Both the position numbers and the translations under genes were made by a program. The notes under the pieces are model-generated. The model searched no databases. It saw only the letters and a program-made list of their open reading frames with translations, and had not been told where the DNA came from. DNA of 64,000 nt from Metopolophium dirhodum. Its lineage: Eukaryota > Arthropoda > Insecta > Hemiptera > Aphididae. The DNA is taken from positions 11,840,393-11,904,392 of the forward strand of contig NC_083568.1 in NCBI RefSeq assembly GCF_019925205.1, read 5' to 3'. Positions 39,401 through 54,400 of this stretch are shown one piece after another (positions within the stretch are counted from its first letter, which is position 1; the number at the start of each line of letters is the position of its first letter).

Positions 39401-42400
39401 TATTTTTACAACTATAAAAAAAAAAATTTCATTAATTGTTTTAAATAATAAGTTAATTAGCATTACTTAGTATTTATTTTTTGTAAGTGATACCAATTTT
39501 AGGATATAAGTTGAAAAAAATCTTAAAAATAATTAAAAGGATGTCTTTTCCACAATGCTGTCGTCTTATAATAACATAACATAACATAGCATATTTACAT
39601 TAAGCAGTTTTGTTAGTTTTAAATATTTGAATTAACTTACCCATTATTAAGTTTTAAACTTTAAGGTATCAATATTTTCTGCATTTTGTTGGAAGTGGTA
39701 ATTCAATATATTAAATATTGAATAACCACCTTCACAGAACCACAGAAAATATTGATTTTTAAATTTAACATTAAGTAAATTTACTGTAATATTAAAACTA
39801 ACAAAGCTCAACGAGAAAAGATGAATATAAAATTGCTATGTAAGCTACTCGCTTATAAGATGGAGATAACACATGCTGGTGAGACTTCCTATTTTAATCT
39901 ATATAGGGTTTTGATGACTACATTTAATGATATTAAAATGATATAGGTAGTATAAAAACTTCAATATTGAATGCACCCAGTACCTACTATAATAATTAAT
40001 AACTGAAATGTTACAAGTACATTATATACATTACATACATTACTAGTCGCCGCAAGGCACAAAAATGAGTGCTGGCCCTCACAGCTATTGTTCATACTCA
40101 CCGTTGTAACTATTGGTTATCAACATATCACTGTAGCGTTAAGATTAGATTAATTTATACCATCATGTATTACAAAATAAATAAAATTAAAAAATAAAGG
40201 TATGTTTTTAAGTAATCTTAGAGTAAATTATTCACCCATTACAAAAAATACAGAGAATAATATTTTAGAGGGAATGACATCGATTTTATATTTTATCGTT
40301 ACTTAACTTTGTATTCAACTGCGCAAATGCGTTTTGTTTATGTTGCGCATGGGTCAGTGAGAGAAAACAAATACTGCGCTGACATCCTCTTAAAGTAATT
40401 TATTTTACTATAAGATATTAGTACAACAGTAGGTTAAATTTATTTATGTCAAAAAAATATACTTGAAAATGTCATTGTGTGTATAAAATATAATACTATA
40501 CATATCTTCTATAAGTCTCATATACCCACGGACAATATTTTTCAATTACAACAAAATGACTAAAACCGTTATTCTTAATTTTAATATGTTATTTTGTCCA
40601 TCCAAATAGGATCTTAAAATGTATATGAAAAATAACTGTGTTGGTTACAGTATGAACTATTTATGAGAATCTTTGCTTATTGAAAAACTAACAAAAAATT
40701 CAAATGTCTATAAATAACTCAATACAAGTCAAAATATTTTTAAAAATTAAAATTAACATTTAATGAAAATGTCAAAAGTACTTATGGTTATTAGTTTTTG
40801 AATAACAACTAAATAAGAAAAATGTTGTATGACAATTTGTTAATTTATGAATAAATATCCAAGACTTTCCACTAAACTTTTTTTTTTGGTAAATATAAGA
40901 AGACTTAAGGAGAAATTTGAATAACATTTTTAAAGCTTAGATATAAATAGAACATCTTTTAAGAATTTATTACTCAAAATAATTTGTTAATTTTAGCGAT
41001 TTTGATGAATTTTGTCAACATTTTAACTTCAGGCTAAAAAAAATTATTGTGGATTTACATTCAACTTTTTTTAATTTCCACCAATGACAACTTATGAGAA
41101 ACATTGTATTACATTTTCAAAAACGTTTTATAGACAAAAATAAAAATTTAATGTTCTTATGCCTATAATTTATAAATTGCTCAAAAAAAGGTGTAATATT
41201 TCGAAATTTTTAAGGTGGATAGAAATTGTTATTATTAACATTCAATGAAAATTTCATATATCTGATTATTTTTTTGAGTTGAGAAAATAACAAAAACAAT
41301 TTTTACAAAAACTAGTTTTTCCTTAATTTTTTGTTTGTTTTTTTGACACTTTTGAAAACTATTGAGATATTTTACTGTTGATAGCCCCATAGTACCAACC
41401 TAGATTCACTTTCCCAGCAGAAAAGAATGATGCTGTTGTAACTGAATATCCAATATTGTAAACAATTTTAAATCAAACGCTCATAATCATCAATTATTGT
41501 TACTTATTTTTTTATTGATACAGTTAAGAAAAATTGTTGGGAACCTTCTATTAAAATTACTAATGTCAGATACTAAGCTATAAAATAAATATTTTATGAA
41601 TTTCTAACTGAAAATAATTTGCTAATTTTTGGGATTTTGATTAATTTGTTCAACATTTGGACTTTAATGCATAAAAAAAAACTCTGCTTATGTATCTTTA
41701 ATATTTTTAAACTACTATTAAAACAATTTATAATCAACCTTGTATTACATTTTTTTTTAAATTACTCAGCTATAAAGTTTAAAAAGAGTCGAAATAATTT
41801 GAAAATTTTACATTGTATGGACAATCTATATACAAAAAAATAAGTGTACATTTTGAATAAATTTTATAACTCAAGATCCACCAAACCGATTTCGATAAAA
41901 ATTTCAGGGCATATTAAAATTGATATGTAGATGGTTTCTGTGAAGTTTGTATGCTGTAGGATAAGTGGTTCCAGAGTTATGGCCTCTTAAAGTGCACACC
42001 TGGCGACATGGCCAAAAACAACAACGTCTATACAATTATTTTTATCTATATATATAACCCCCCATAGCAACTATTAAAAAACAAACATTTTGATTGTGAT
42101 CACTTTCCTTTTTAAATTAGCCTATGACACTCACAAAGAATGTGGCCTTGTATTGGTGTAAGAATTTTCGAAATCGGTTCAGTAATTTCGGAGTTTATCC
42201 CGAACATACAAACAAACGCTATCATTTTATATATTAGTATAGATAAAAATGAATGTTTGTGTGTAGATTAGACCTCTGGGAAGAAGATAGGCTAATTTAA
42301 AAAGTGTTAAATTTGTTTCTTTTTATTTGTCGGATTTTAGTACGGTTGCATTAGGCTTTTGTATTAATTGATTATATTAATCCTCTGTAGGTGGAATTAA

Positions 42401-45400
42401 GTAAAAATGACAAACTTGGTACAATTTTGATACTTTAGAGTTAAATCATACACTTACATACAAACAGCACGGGGTCCGTGATTTACCGCAGGTAGATTGC
42501 CTACCTGATAATATACTGCTGCGAATCAGAATTTTTATTCCGGGCAGCAGAAAAGTTAAGATAAATTTTGAACACGATACACCGAATATTAAATAACGAA
42601 TTGAACAAAGTTGGAGTCATGTAGAATTGGTACATTTAACGGGCAACAAAGTGCCAGCGGGATCAGCTAGTTTTAACATAAATATTTGGTGAAAATTTCA
42701 AGTACCTACAATTGTTATAAGTTTTTGAGTTATACCAAAAAAAATAAAAATCAATTTTGAGTAAAAATTCCCATTATACCTTAATTTTTTTTTGCCTGGC
42801 GCTTTCAAAAACTTCTGATAAAAAAAATTTGACATACCAAATGGAACAGATTCACTTTTCCATCAGAAAAGATGATTTAAAAAACAGGACCATTTTAACA
42901 ACCACAAATGTTGATGAGAAAAAAACCACAATACTGTGAAAACAATACTTTCATCGCTACACTCAGAATTAAAAATAATAGTAAAATAACATCCACATAA
43001 TAAATAATATAGGTATTTCAAAAAAATTTATGAATTTATAATTTGGATACCATTAGACAAAAATGCCTCTTGGGCACATGACGGACAGCTCTCATTTTAT
43101 TATGCCTTTGACTATAATAATTAACACGTATTATAGACAAATATTTTAAATTATGAACATTGAATATTCTTATAATAATCTCTTAAACTTAGAATAGCAA
43201 TATTACTATAATTTTTTTTTATTGTTTTAAATTTCTTAAACATTAGAATATGATATTAATTTTATAAAAAATACTTATACCAACCTATACTTTTACCTAT
43301 TAATTTTAGTACTGTTACCTACCTTTTAATATTATTAATTATTAAATACTTACATAATAGGACGGTTGTTTCTAGATTGATTTATATTATTTGTGGCATT
43401 GTTTACATTATTTGTTCCACTAAAAAAAAAAAAATGTAAGTATATATTTTAATACAATATAAACATTTATAATATTTCAATATGAACAAAAATCAAATTA
43501 TAGAATAAATAGAGATAAAAAATTTGTAAACAAAATGTATTGTTAAGGTAAAATCTAAATAGGCTTTTTGGTTTTTTTTGGTTGTGATTTAGTAATATTT
43601 AATAATATTATCTATACAAAAAATGTTATGATAAATTTGATGTTAATCAAATATTTAATTTTTAACAACTGCTTACTGGTCCATAAGTGACATATTTACT
43701 TAATTTTGTTTTAGTATTTACATTTATACATACAAATATATGTATTATTATTCTATGCACAATAGCCAATAACAAAATGTGTCAATTATCATATTCATCA
43801 ATTATTATTAATGAGAAATAAAGAGAAAATGTTGGGATGAAAATAAATAAATTAAGCAAGGCAGTAAATAGATAAAAGAGGTGTTCCTTCCTTTTGGGTA
43901 CAGCAAACATGATGCAGTAAGTAAATAAGTGATGTTGAAAAATTAGAAGAAATTAATAAAAGAAAAAAAGGAAAGAAACTCTGAAATAAAAGTTTGAGGA
44001 ACAACTAAGTTTGCCAACAGAACATGAATTGGCAAAATTCTAGCAGTCCATCAGAATACTTAAATTGAGTAATTTACTGATGGTTTATTTATCAGGAGGC
44101 CAGTGAAAATATAGCATGAAGGTTTATTACCTATATGTGATGTAGGAATTCTTAAAACAATGATCTAAATGTTTGTGACACTTATTGATAGTTAAGTCAA
44201 AGGCAAACTAATGCACAATATAAGAATCATACATTTTTAATTTATGAGAAATTATTGAGTGGACACAAGTAAGCTTAAATACTTTACACCAAATGTCCTC
44301 AATAAAAGGACTTTAGTACATATTTGTAAAGCCTAAATCAAAAATGGAATTCCCAACACATTCTACTGGTATTCCTTAAGTTAAGTTGGTGAAGTAAATT
44401 AGAGACTGGTCAAGGAAAATACATAATTTAGCATTTAGAAAGTTTAAGATATGCTAGTGATATTCTACTAAAAGTTGAAAAAAAGTCAAAATTTGCCTAC
44501 ATTATTAATGAATAAGAATAGTGCCTTGAGGTATACCAGAAGAGGAAACACAATGATATTGAACTTATGATTATAAAGTTTAATCCATTGTTTTACCCTC
44601 AACAATTAGGAATTTGACTGAAAAATATAACATGGTATAACAAAACTACTAATTTTTATCAATATCACAAACTCCAGAGTATAAGCATTTAAGGTACATA
44701 AATTAAATAGGAGAACTCAAGGAGCATTTTTAGTAAATTTTGTAATTAGGAAAAATTAAGTTATATTTTTCTATCAGCTGGTTATAGATGCAACAAAGCA
44801 ATCTGGAAATGAAGCAAGATTAGAAAGTTAAACTGACGTTGGATTTTTTAGACAAAAATACAATAAGTAGTATAAGAATTCCAAATCACCAATCAATATT
44901 TCAAGACTTAAAGAATTGGATTAGGAGAATTATCAACGGTAAAACATTCTACAAACCAGTAGCTTAAAGTTATTTTCAGACAAATCATTTTACACAAACA
45001 TATATCGTAAATAGATATTAATTAATGTTGATAATCTTAGATCTTAGATTTAAGGTATTTAGTTATTTTATCCATAAATACGGTTTATCAAATCATTTGA
45101 TTATTGTAGGAATGGCTTATTTTTTTGTTCCTAGTGACGAAGAACCCACACCTACCAAAGCTTAGATTTCAACTGGAACTTTTCACTTCATTTATAGAAA
45201 CAGTGTTCTACTTAAAAATTTTTTTGCTTAGTGGAAAGATGATAAATGATTATCATAGGGCTTAAGATGCAGATTGTAAAGAAGTGAGTGACAGTATTCC
45301 ATCCAAAGGATATGAGATCCTGTGAGATCCATACATCCAGATTGAGGCCAGAGGTTGCAATGAAGATGCTAATACCCCATTAGATTAAATGCCTTTTGGC

Positions 45401-48400
45401 AATATTAAATATTTTTCAGCAGTAGAGGACTAATTTTGCGGTCTACTTAAAAACCCTAAAAAAACTGCAGAAAATAGGTATTCAAAATCTCAAAATAAAA
45501 AATGGTCTCATGATGTGCCTTTTGTACGACAATACCCAGATCTTATTGCGTTTGGATAGAACACTGTTACTTGCTCCTTAAAATCCAGATTTTGCGTTGT
45601 CATTTTTAGTATTATCAAGAAGTTTTTGGGCGGATAACATTTATCTGCCGGCAAATATATGAAAGAAAAATGGCTAAAAGAGGTGGCATGAAAGTTATTC
45701 AACACTAGAAACAAAAGGTGGTGCCAACCCTACATTGCATAAATTTGAACAGTGATTGTGTACAATATAATAACCATACCAATAAGTTTTGAGGCAAAAA
45801 AAAAGTACTTATGGGTCTTTAAAAATGTTGTAACCTTAAATTCTATACATCCCTGGTAAAATACAATGATGGACACTTATCATTTTAACCATTACAATTA
45901 TAAACAGTCTAAAATAATATTCATAAGTAAAATATTTATTAATTATAATTTATTCTAGTATTCTTATATTGTATGACTAGTTATTAATATGATAAATACC
46001 AAATACTAGGTACAGTATATACTTACACAGTAGGAATAATACGAAAGATGCCTGAACTAGTATTAATTGTATGGCTTAGATTGTTTGAACTCCTGAAAAA
46101 AAAAAATACATTTAAAACTTGGGTATATTTTTTTTTGTTGAGTGAATAAAATATCAAGTATAAAATGAGTGGACAAGTGGGTACCGCCCGCTCTAATATA
46201 CAGTAATTGTAATAGATGTGTTATATTTGAACTCAATGATAAACCATTGCATACGAAAAACAATTCTATGCATATTTGTATAAATAATCAAATTTAATAA
46301 TAAAAAAAAAATAAGGAGATCTTTGGCGGACAGTTTTTAATGAGTTCGAAATAGACAATTATTTTTGCATTCATGCGAGTCTTGTAAATGTGTGTAATAA
46401 GTGATCATTAGTGGGTGTGACTGTGAGGAAAAGAAATAGTAGTGCGTTCCCGCACACACATGTACAAGTCACTGCTGCCGCAGGTTTGCACGCGTGAACG
46501 GTAAACAATTAATGCTTATTTGTACTTTGTTCCATCCTACCAATCGACCTAATAATGCAATCATTTTTCAGAAAACTGAACTGCATTTTTTATAATGTCT
46601 ACTTAAGATCGGTCAGTCCACATTTTAAGATCTCTGATTTAAATTCCAAATAATCAACATTTGAAAATTCCGAAATTTCAAAATATTTAAACTAAACTAG
46701 TTGCTAAATTAGTTATTGGGGGTGAAATTGGGAAAAGTGGACTGACCGATCTTAAATAGACATAATAACAAATCAGTTTTAAAAAGTATTATCGCATTAC
46801 TAGGTTGATCAGTATGTATGATGGAATAAAGATGGTATGTTTTGGCTAAAATAACTGTCTGATATTGATCCCCTTAATAAAAATTGAAAATATCTCATGG
46901 CTATGAACTTTTATTAATTTCTAACTGAAATATAATTTACAAAATCAGAAAAATTCACATGGCTATAAATAGCACAAAAAGTCGAAATATTTAGAATAGA
47001 AAAATTTACTATGTATGGAAAATACTAATATAAATATTTGGTGAAAATTTCAAGTGTTTACGGTTAATCACTTTGAAATTACAACAAAATATCAAAAACC
47101 GATTAAGGGGGCTGGCGTGTGATTCATTTTTGGTCGAAAACATAGCTCACGACTTCAATCACTACACCCAATATAATGTTCTGATATTACTTTTGAAAGC
47201 AGATTTGAATTTGTCACTAAATTATCTATGCTTTGACAATTTCATTTTTCTGATTTTTTTTACTTAGAAATTTACTAACAAAAAGAGTAAAAATAGATCA
47301 TATTCATAATTCAAATTTAAATAAATTGATATAGAATATGAAAAACAGTTAAAGCATAGTAAATTTAGAGGAGAATTCAAATCTGCTTTCAAAAATTTAA
47401 ATCGTAACAAAGTATTTGTGACAATAATTTAATAAAAATGTACAATATTAGAAAAATTTTTTAAGGCTATAAAAAACTCAAAAAGACCATATTATATGGA
47501 AAATGCTAACATAAATTTTTGGTGAAAATTTCAAGTGTCTACGGACTACGGTTTTTAGTTGTTGAGCTACACCAAAAAAATATAATTGATTTTTTCAAAA
47601 ATTGGGTATAAGTAAAATTCCTATTTTTCTTTAATTTTTTTTTTTTTTGTTTTTTTCAATGCTTTAGAAAACTACTCGGATTTTATTTTTTTATCAGAAA
47701 AGATGCTAATGTCAATAATCAGAGTATTTTTACTACCACAAATGTTGATGACAGAAAATTAACACACAGTGTAAATACAATACATTCGCTCATAATTTAA
47801 AATACATAAAACTGTTTAAAAATTTGAATACATCTTATCAATGTTATGAAAAATACTAACATTAGGTTTACTATAATATACTTACATAACAGGAATATGT
47901 GCATTTAATAGAATGTTTCTAGATGTGCTAGCGTTAGTTGCATGGTTTATATTATTTGTGTTACTACAAAAAAATAATAATAAATAAATAAATAATGATA
48001 CATTCAATAGTCCTATACAATATATTGTGCTATAACAATACAGATTATGTAACCATGAGTATATAATATGTTATAATAATTATTATATTGGAATCAAAAA
48101 CATACAATATCTCAAGATAATTCTCTAGAAGTAAATATATATTTACAGTTTATAAAGACCCCACTCAGTATTCCACAATGTAATATTTAATATTATAGGG
48201 ACCCAGTCAGTGTAGGATTCAGAATTATTATGTATTTATTTTATACAGAAGTATATAATTTGTTAGTTATTGATTTTTGAGTTAATGAAATCTAACCTAA
48301 TTATGATTATTAGAATATCATTTCATGTAAATTTGATCTTATTTAATTTGACTTAAGTACAATTTATATCAGTATAATAATTTATTGTATGCCGTTTAAA

Positions 48401-51400
48401 AAGTTTGTAAAAATGGTTATACTATAACCTGTATTATATGGTTTTTGTCATAAGTATATTTATTTTAATTTATTCAATATTTGTGGAAATGAAGCAAACA
48501 TTCATAGAACAGAATAAACAAATATTGATCATTTTCAATGATAATGATGAAAAAGTAACATCCACAAATTGTACTCAAGTTGTAAATACAAAAAATGTAC
48601 CACAATAAATCAGCAGTAAATTGAACCTGTATGCTTTGTAATACATAGTATATTGATGTTACATTTTAAAATAGAGAAACCTTTTGTGATAGAACCTAAT
48701 CCACAGTTTTTTGAAAAACCTTGGACATACCACTCACTCTTTGAGGCTTTAACCTTTATTATCTATCTAACCTAACCATTTAATTGAAAGGTCATAATAT
48801 TGATTACATCTACATTATAAAAATAAAGAAACTATGAAGTACAAAATAATTAATTAATATTTAATTATGATGAACCCATCATTAAACATACAATTTGGGG
48901 TGATACCAAATAATGCTGAACACACAATATAGATATTCAATATTCAAATATTTTGCCTAATTGTACACTGACATTTTTGTAAGTAAATATGAGCTACCAA
49001 AAGTTTTCGATTAGATATTTAAATTTAGTCTATATATATATAACAATCATATTTCCTTGTAATAAATAAAAAACATGTGCTTAAAATCTGCCAATTAACA
49101 GAATATATCATTAGAAACATGTATAACAACAATTTCAAATTTAATCAACTTTAAATGATTTATATACAATAAACAGTGTGTTCACGCTAAGAGGTACCAC
49201 TAAATATTTCAGTTTGATTACCTGGTATTGAAATGGGGTTTTCGATAAATGACAGATAGTACTTAAATACAAATTTTCAGATAAATTTCAAATTTTTAAC
49301 ACTTTTGATACGCGCATGCACAATACAACTTTTTTTTTTAAATGGTTACATCAATTTTTTTTAGATTTTCGGATAAAGTATTTTTTTTTAATTACAAAAT
49401 TGGCAAATGAAATTTAATGTTTACGAGTAATTTATTTTTGACGAAATTTAAACTAAATTCAACTTATTGTTACTTATTAGTTATTATCATCCAATATTGT
49501 TAAACACCTGTTTGCGCACAGATAATATAGTAAAAATAACTTAGACAACATTTGCCAGTAATTAAGATAGTATAATTCCTGTTCGTTATTAGAAAAAAAC
49601 TTTTTATACATAAAATGTCATAAATTGTTAAGAAAAAAATCAGAATATGTAAAATAAAATTGATGTTACCATTTAAAAAATAGTAAGTTGTATTACGCAT
49701 GCGCGTATCAAGTGTTAAAAATTTGAAATTTATCTGAAAATTTGTATTTAAGTACTATCTGTCATTCAGCGAAAACCCCATTTCAATACAAGGTCATCAA
49801 ACTGAAATATTTAGTGATACCTCTCAGCATGAACACACTGTATACCTATGCATTTAACTTTTAATATTAATATTTATTATATACTTACATGATAGGTCTT
49901 AAAGATCGGTTATTAAGATCTATACCAGAATTATGAATATTGTCAGTAATAACATCATCAGTGTCACCAGAATTATGAACTTGGTCAATAATAACATCAT
50001 CAGTTTCACTAGAAAAATAGAAATACTTATATGTATTACCTATAACTATATATGTACATTAATTTTAACAATTAAAAGGTGGCTACTTCTTATAGATCAC
50101 ATTAAGTCCCCACTGTACTATGATTATATAAAATATTATTAAAAAATTATTATTTAAAATCCAATTTTAGAAACATATTATAGGTACCTATTTATAAATA
50201 AGTTTAATACAAATATAATAAATTCTGCTTATTGTAACAATAATTTGTCAAAATAAAAAGTATTGGCAAGTGGGTGTCTTCCAGTGTGAATTTCTTAGTG
50301 GGGTTCAATCCGGGTTGTAAGTCAATCTTTTTGTTGCTTGCTTTTTTAGAATAAATACATATATACATAATACAAATAATCCTATCTTTACAGTAAATTA
50401 TTTAAAGTATTTGATGACTCATCTATCCTACGGCTTTTAAATTATACGAAGTGTATTGAATAGCTTTCAATGAAGATTTAAACACTGGGAGTTTTTTTGA
50501 AGAACTATTATTTATAAACCATTATGTGTATTTTCTATCACATTAATAGTATAGTATATATTTAACTATTTAAGCATTGCTCCATAATTTGAAGTTTTTT
50601 TTCAACTAATTGTTGTAAATCCATGTATAATTAAGTACCTCATTAAATATACATTTGACTGATAAGAGGTAATACAATTTGACTGGAAACATTAATAGGT
50701 AAGTTATGAATCTAAAATAATATTATATTTAAGGTTAGTATATATTGATAGTATATTATGTTTTAGTAAATTAATTAAATTAAACTGTTGCATCCTTTAA
50801 GTTGACGCTACATCTTCATGCATTGTCTCCGTCTTACAAATGCCTACCATAGTCCATAGCAAATAGTACATTCTGAATAATCCTTTTTTACTTTTTGATA
50901 TAAACGCCAATCGGTTTTTTACATATAATCAGTATGAAATAATACATACAAAGGTAATTATTATAACATAAGATGACATAAGTGTTGTAGATAACAAAAT
51001 ATTAATAAATTAAAAATAAACAAAACACAATAAAATTACAGACATTTAAGGCCATATATCAACATTATTATCATTTAAACTACACATTGTTCTAACAAAG
51101 GGATCATTTGATAAAAAATTTTAACGAAAAGATGGGATGTGAAGTCTTAGGAGCCAGTACGGGCTGTTGGAACTTAAAGGCTTATACGCTCAAAAAGTTG
51201 TGGTGGATCAATCTTACTCTGAATTAGTTGTAATACATGTTATGATCGACCCTTAGATGCCTATCTTCGAGAGATCAGAAATTTAGCGCATCAATGACTG
51301 GTTGATAAAAATGTTAGGAATGATAAATTTTTAGTTGGAAGTCAGCATAGGTAAGGAAGCGATTCTGCATTTGTTTAACTAATTTTATTTCATTTTGAAG

Positions 51401-54400
51401 ATAAGGATTCCAAATAATCGAGGTATAGCATAGAATTGAACGTATAAGAGAGGAATAAAGGGCTTTTAAACAAGGTGCTACGTTAAAGATTGTAGTGTGG
51501 CGACGTAGGAACTCAAGAAGTTGTAAGGCCTTACAAGTTGTATGGTGAATATGAGGTCTAACAGAAAGTGAAGAAGTATATTAAATTATACCTAGATCTT
51601 TTACATTGGAGACTCGATTTAAGGGCGAGTCATTATAGATATAAATGTAATTAACGAGATTCCGTGACTTAGAAAATGATATAACTTTACACTTATCAGA
51701 GTTGAGAGTAAGGCCAATAGTGTGACACCAGTTAAAAAACTATTGAACGATGATTGAAGGACGCCAAAATCAATGTTGGAAGATACATGGGAAAGCAGTT
51801 TCGCATCATCGGCAAAAAGAAGTAAGCAAACGGATGGGATATTGCTGAAGATCGAGTTAACAAAAAGGTTCAATAGTAGTGGGGATAAATGCTCGTCTTA
51901 CGGAACTCCAGAAAAAACATTGAACTTAATTGGAATGAATTAAACTATTAAACAACATATTTACATATTGTCATCTATCCACCAGGTATGAATGAATCCA
52001 TGACAAAAGAGGATAACCAATACCTTACCTATCCAGTGTGTAGATAAGAGAGGTATGATCAATAGAATCAAACGCTTTCGAGAGTCAGTGAAAATAGTAT
52101 CAAATTGAACTCTTATATTATCTTAAAGGGCATTGAGAATATAACAAGAAAAATCTAAAAAACTATACTCTATTCAGAATAAGATTGAACCGCTTCGCGC
52201 ATGCAGACTGAGCCGCCGAACAGTGCCTGACCCACCCCCCTCCCCTCCCATGCAAAAGCTGTGCGTTTTGTGATTGACCGACAGTCATCGCCGGCCGTTG
52301 TCAGGCGCCTGTGATAAGTTTCTCACTAATTTCCAGATTGTGGTGGGAATAGGCGGAAAAAACGTGTTTTGGTTGGCAAAGTGGTTCAATCTTAGTCTGA
52401 ATAAAATATATTATACTCAATTACAAATGAGAATGCACCAGGTGGCGGACGAAAACTGGTCAAAACTCGTGCAGGTCCTGACAGTTTCAGCCGCAATTCA
52501 TTTTGTGGTAGGGAAGTGTTTCTGGCCACCTCTGATAACGAGGCGCAATGCGGTGCGTTCTCATTTGAAATAGAGTATAGTTATTTTGGACCGACCAGGG
52601 AAAAAGCCATGTTGGTCCATTGACAATGCAGAGTGAAAAGTACGTTAAATTTTTTAAGCACTAAAAGTTGAAAGAGTTTATCAATAAAAGGAAGATTTGA
52701 TACCAGTCTACAATTTGTGACTAGAATCACCAGATTTTAAGACCGGTTTAACACGACCAATTTCCAAACAGTTAGGAAATTCCCTTACATGAGAGACTTG
52801 TTTAAAATAGTGCAAAGTGGGGAACAAAGGTCAATTCGCTCTAATATTAAGCATACTAGAGTTAAATGAATTATTCAGAACGAACAATTTGCTATGTAAT
52901 ACGCTTGAAAGATGGAGACAATGTTTGCGGGTGTAACATCATCTTGAGATATAATAGATGGAATTATTTTAAACTCAACCCATTACGATACTAACAATAA
53001 AATGAAACTATATTATCTACTTACACATTGGACCCATTTGTACTAGGTATATTTACTTCAAATACCGAAGAGCTTTCTGGAATAGGTGTATCATTTTCAA
53101 TATCAAATTGATTTGAAATACTATAAAACAATACATGATAAGTACATACAAAATATATTATTTAACATTCAAATTTTAAATTGCCTATAGCGAAATAAAT
53201 ATTAACATTAATACATTTATTTAGAGATGCAATAAGACACACTATTCTTAATATATCATAAACATAAGTTACTATATTAAACATCATTACAGTATAATTT
53301 CTTTAACATTTCCTCTGCGCATAAAAATATTCTATTTTTATAATGAACATAATTTGATAAATATTTAATTTAAATTAAATTTATACTTGTCCTTGCTCAA
53401 AACCCACAAAAAAATAATTATATTTATATTTTATTTTTATGTTTTTTATTTGATTTAAATAAATTAGATAGGTACTATTAACAATAGTATCCATAACACC
53501 CTAGGTCAGTACTTATTATACTTTAAAAAACAAAATACTTAAACTTACAACCAATTTATACATTTCATTCAAAACAATTATTTTTATGATGGCAAAAATA
53601 TTTATTATTTTTAAATACCTAGGTACTTATTATAATATTAAGCTAATACTAACCTGTTATTAAGACCAAAATATCGGTCAAAATTTTCAAAATGTTTGGT
53701 CGAACTTAGGTTTTCATTAGTATCATTCAAAAAGCTTGTTACTGCACCAAATAAGCCTTTCACATCAAAATGGTATTTATTAAACTATAAAATCAAAATC
53801 CAATAGGTTAAGACCATTAATATACTTAATTAAATAAATAAATATAATTGTAAGTGTTTAAGATTTATAAATGATTATAATGTGATTAAGAGGACGTGGT
53901 ACCCGCATGTGTTATCTCCATCTTACAAGTGTGTACTGTGTAACATAGAAAATGTTACGTTCAGCAGATCACGTTTAGCTATGTTGATTTAAAAACTAGA
54001 GATTGACTATAAAATGTAAAGGTAGGATTATTATCTAGGCAATATCATAGGCTTTTAATTATATTTTAATTTTAAAGCCAGTTATGAGTAGATATTTTAA
54101 GATGTACAAACAATTTACAATTTACAATCATAACTCTCATTAAAGTTAAAATATAATAAAAAGCCTATGAGATTGTCTAGATAATAATCTTACCTTTAAA
54201 TTTTATAAGAGGTCAATATACTCTACTTATTAAACTAATGGAGCCAAACGTTATCTGCTGAGCATAAAATTGACTATGTTTAACACTTGTTAAATTTGCA
54301 CGTCCTCTTAATACTTTATAGTTAAAATTTATTATTACCAAAGCATGAACCGGTATTCTCATAAATTTTTTATATTCTGTTTTGACCACATTATTTGAAG

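Larger units (their letters stand above)
40430..42990. repeat. Diverged interspersed repeat nested with Helitron sequences
   Basis: Text such as TGTCTATAAATAACTCAA, AGAAAAGATGATT and CATCGCTACACTCAGAAT matches the other GATTCTGAGCGG-family copies. It is interrupted by Helitron-like sequence at about 41860-42670. Confidence 0.5.

Noticed and set aside
39620..39670. Possible micro-exon before a GTAAGT donor at 39637
   Set aside because: The only nearby acceptor opens a frame that stops immediately, and the segment is part of a palindrome.
52274..52573. 99-codon ORF inside the GC-rich MITE
   Set aside because: It runs nearly the whole length of a non-autonomous element and shows no domain; the absence of stops is explained by higher GC content.
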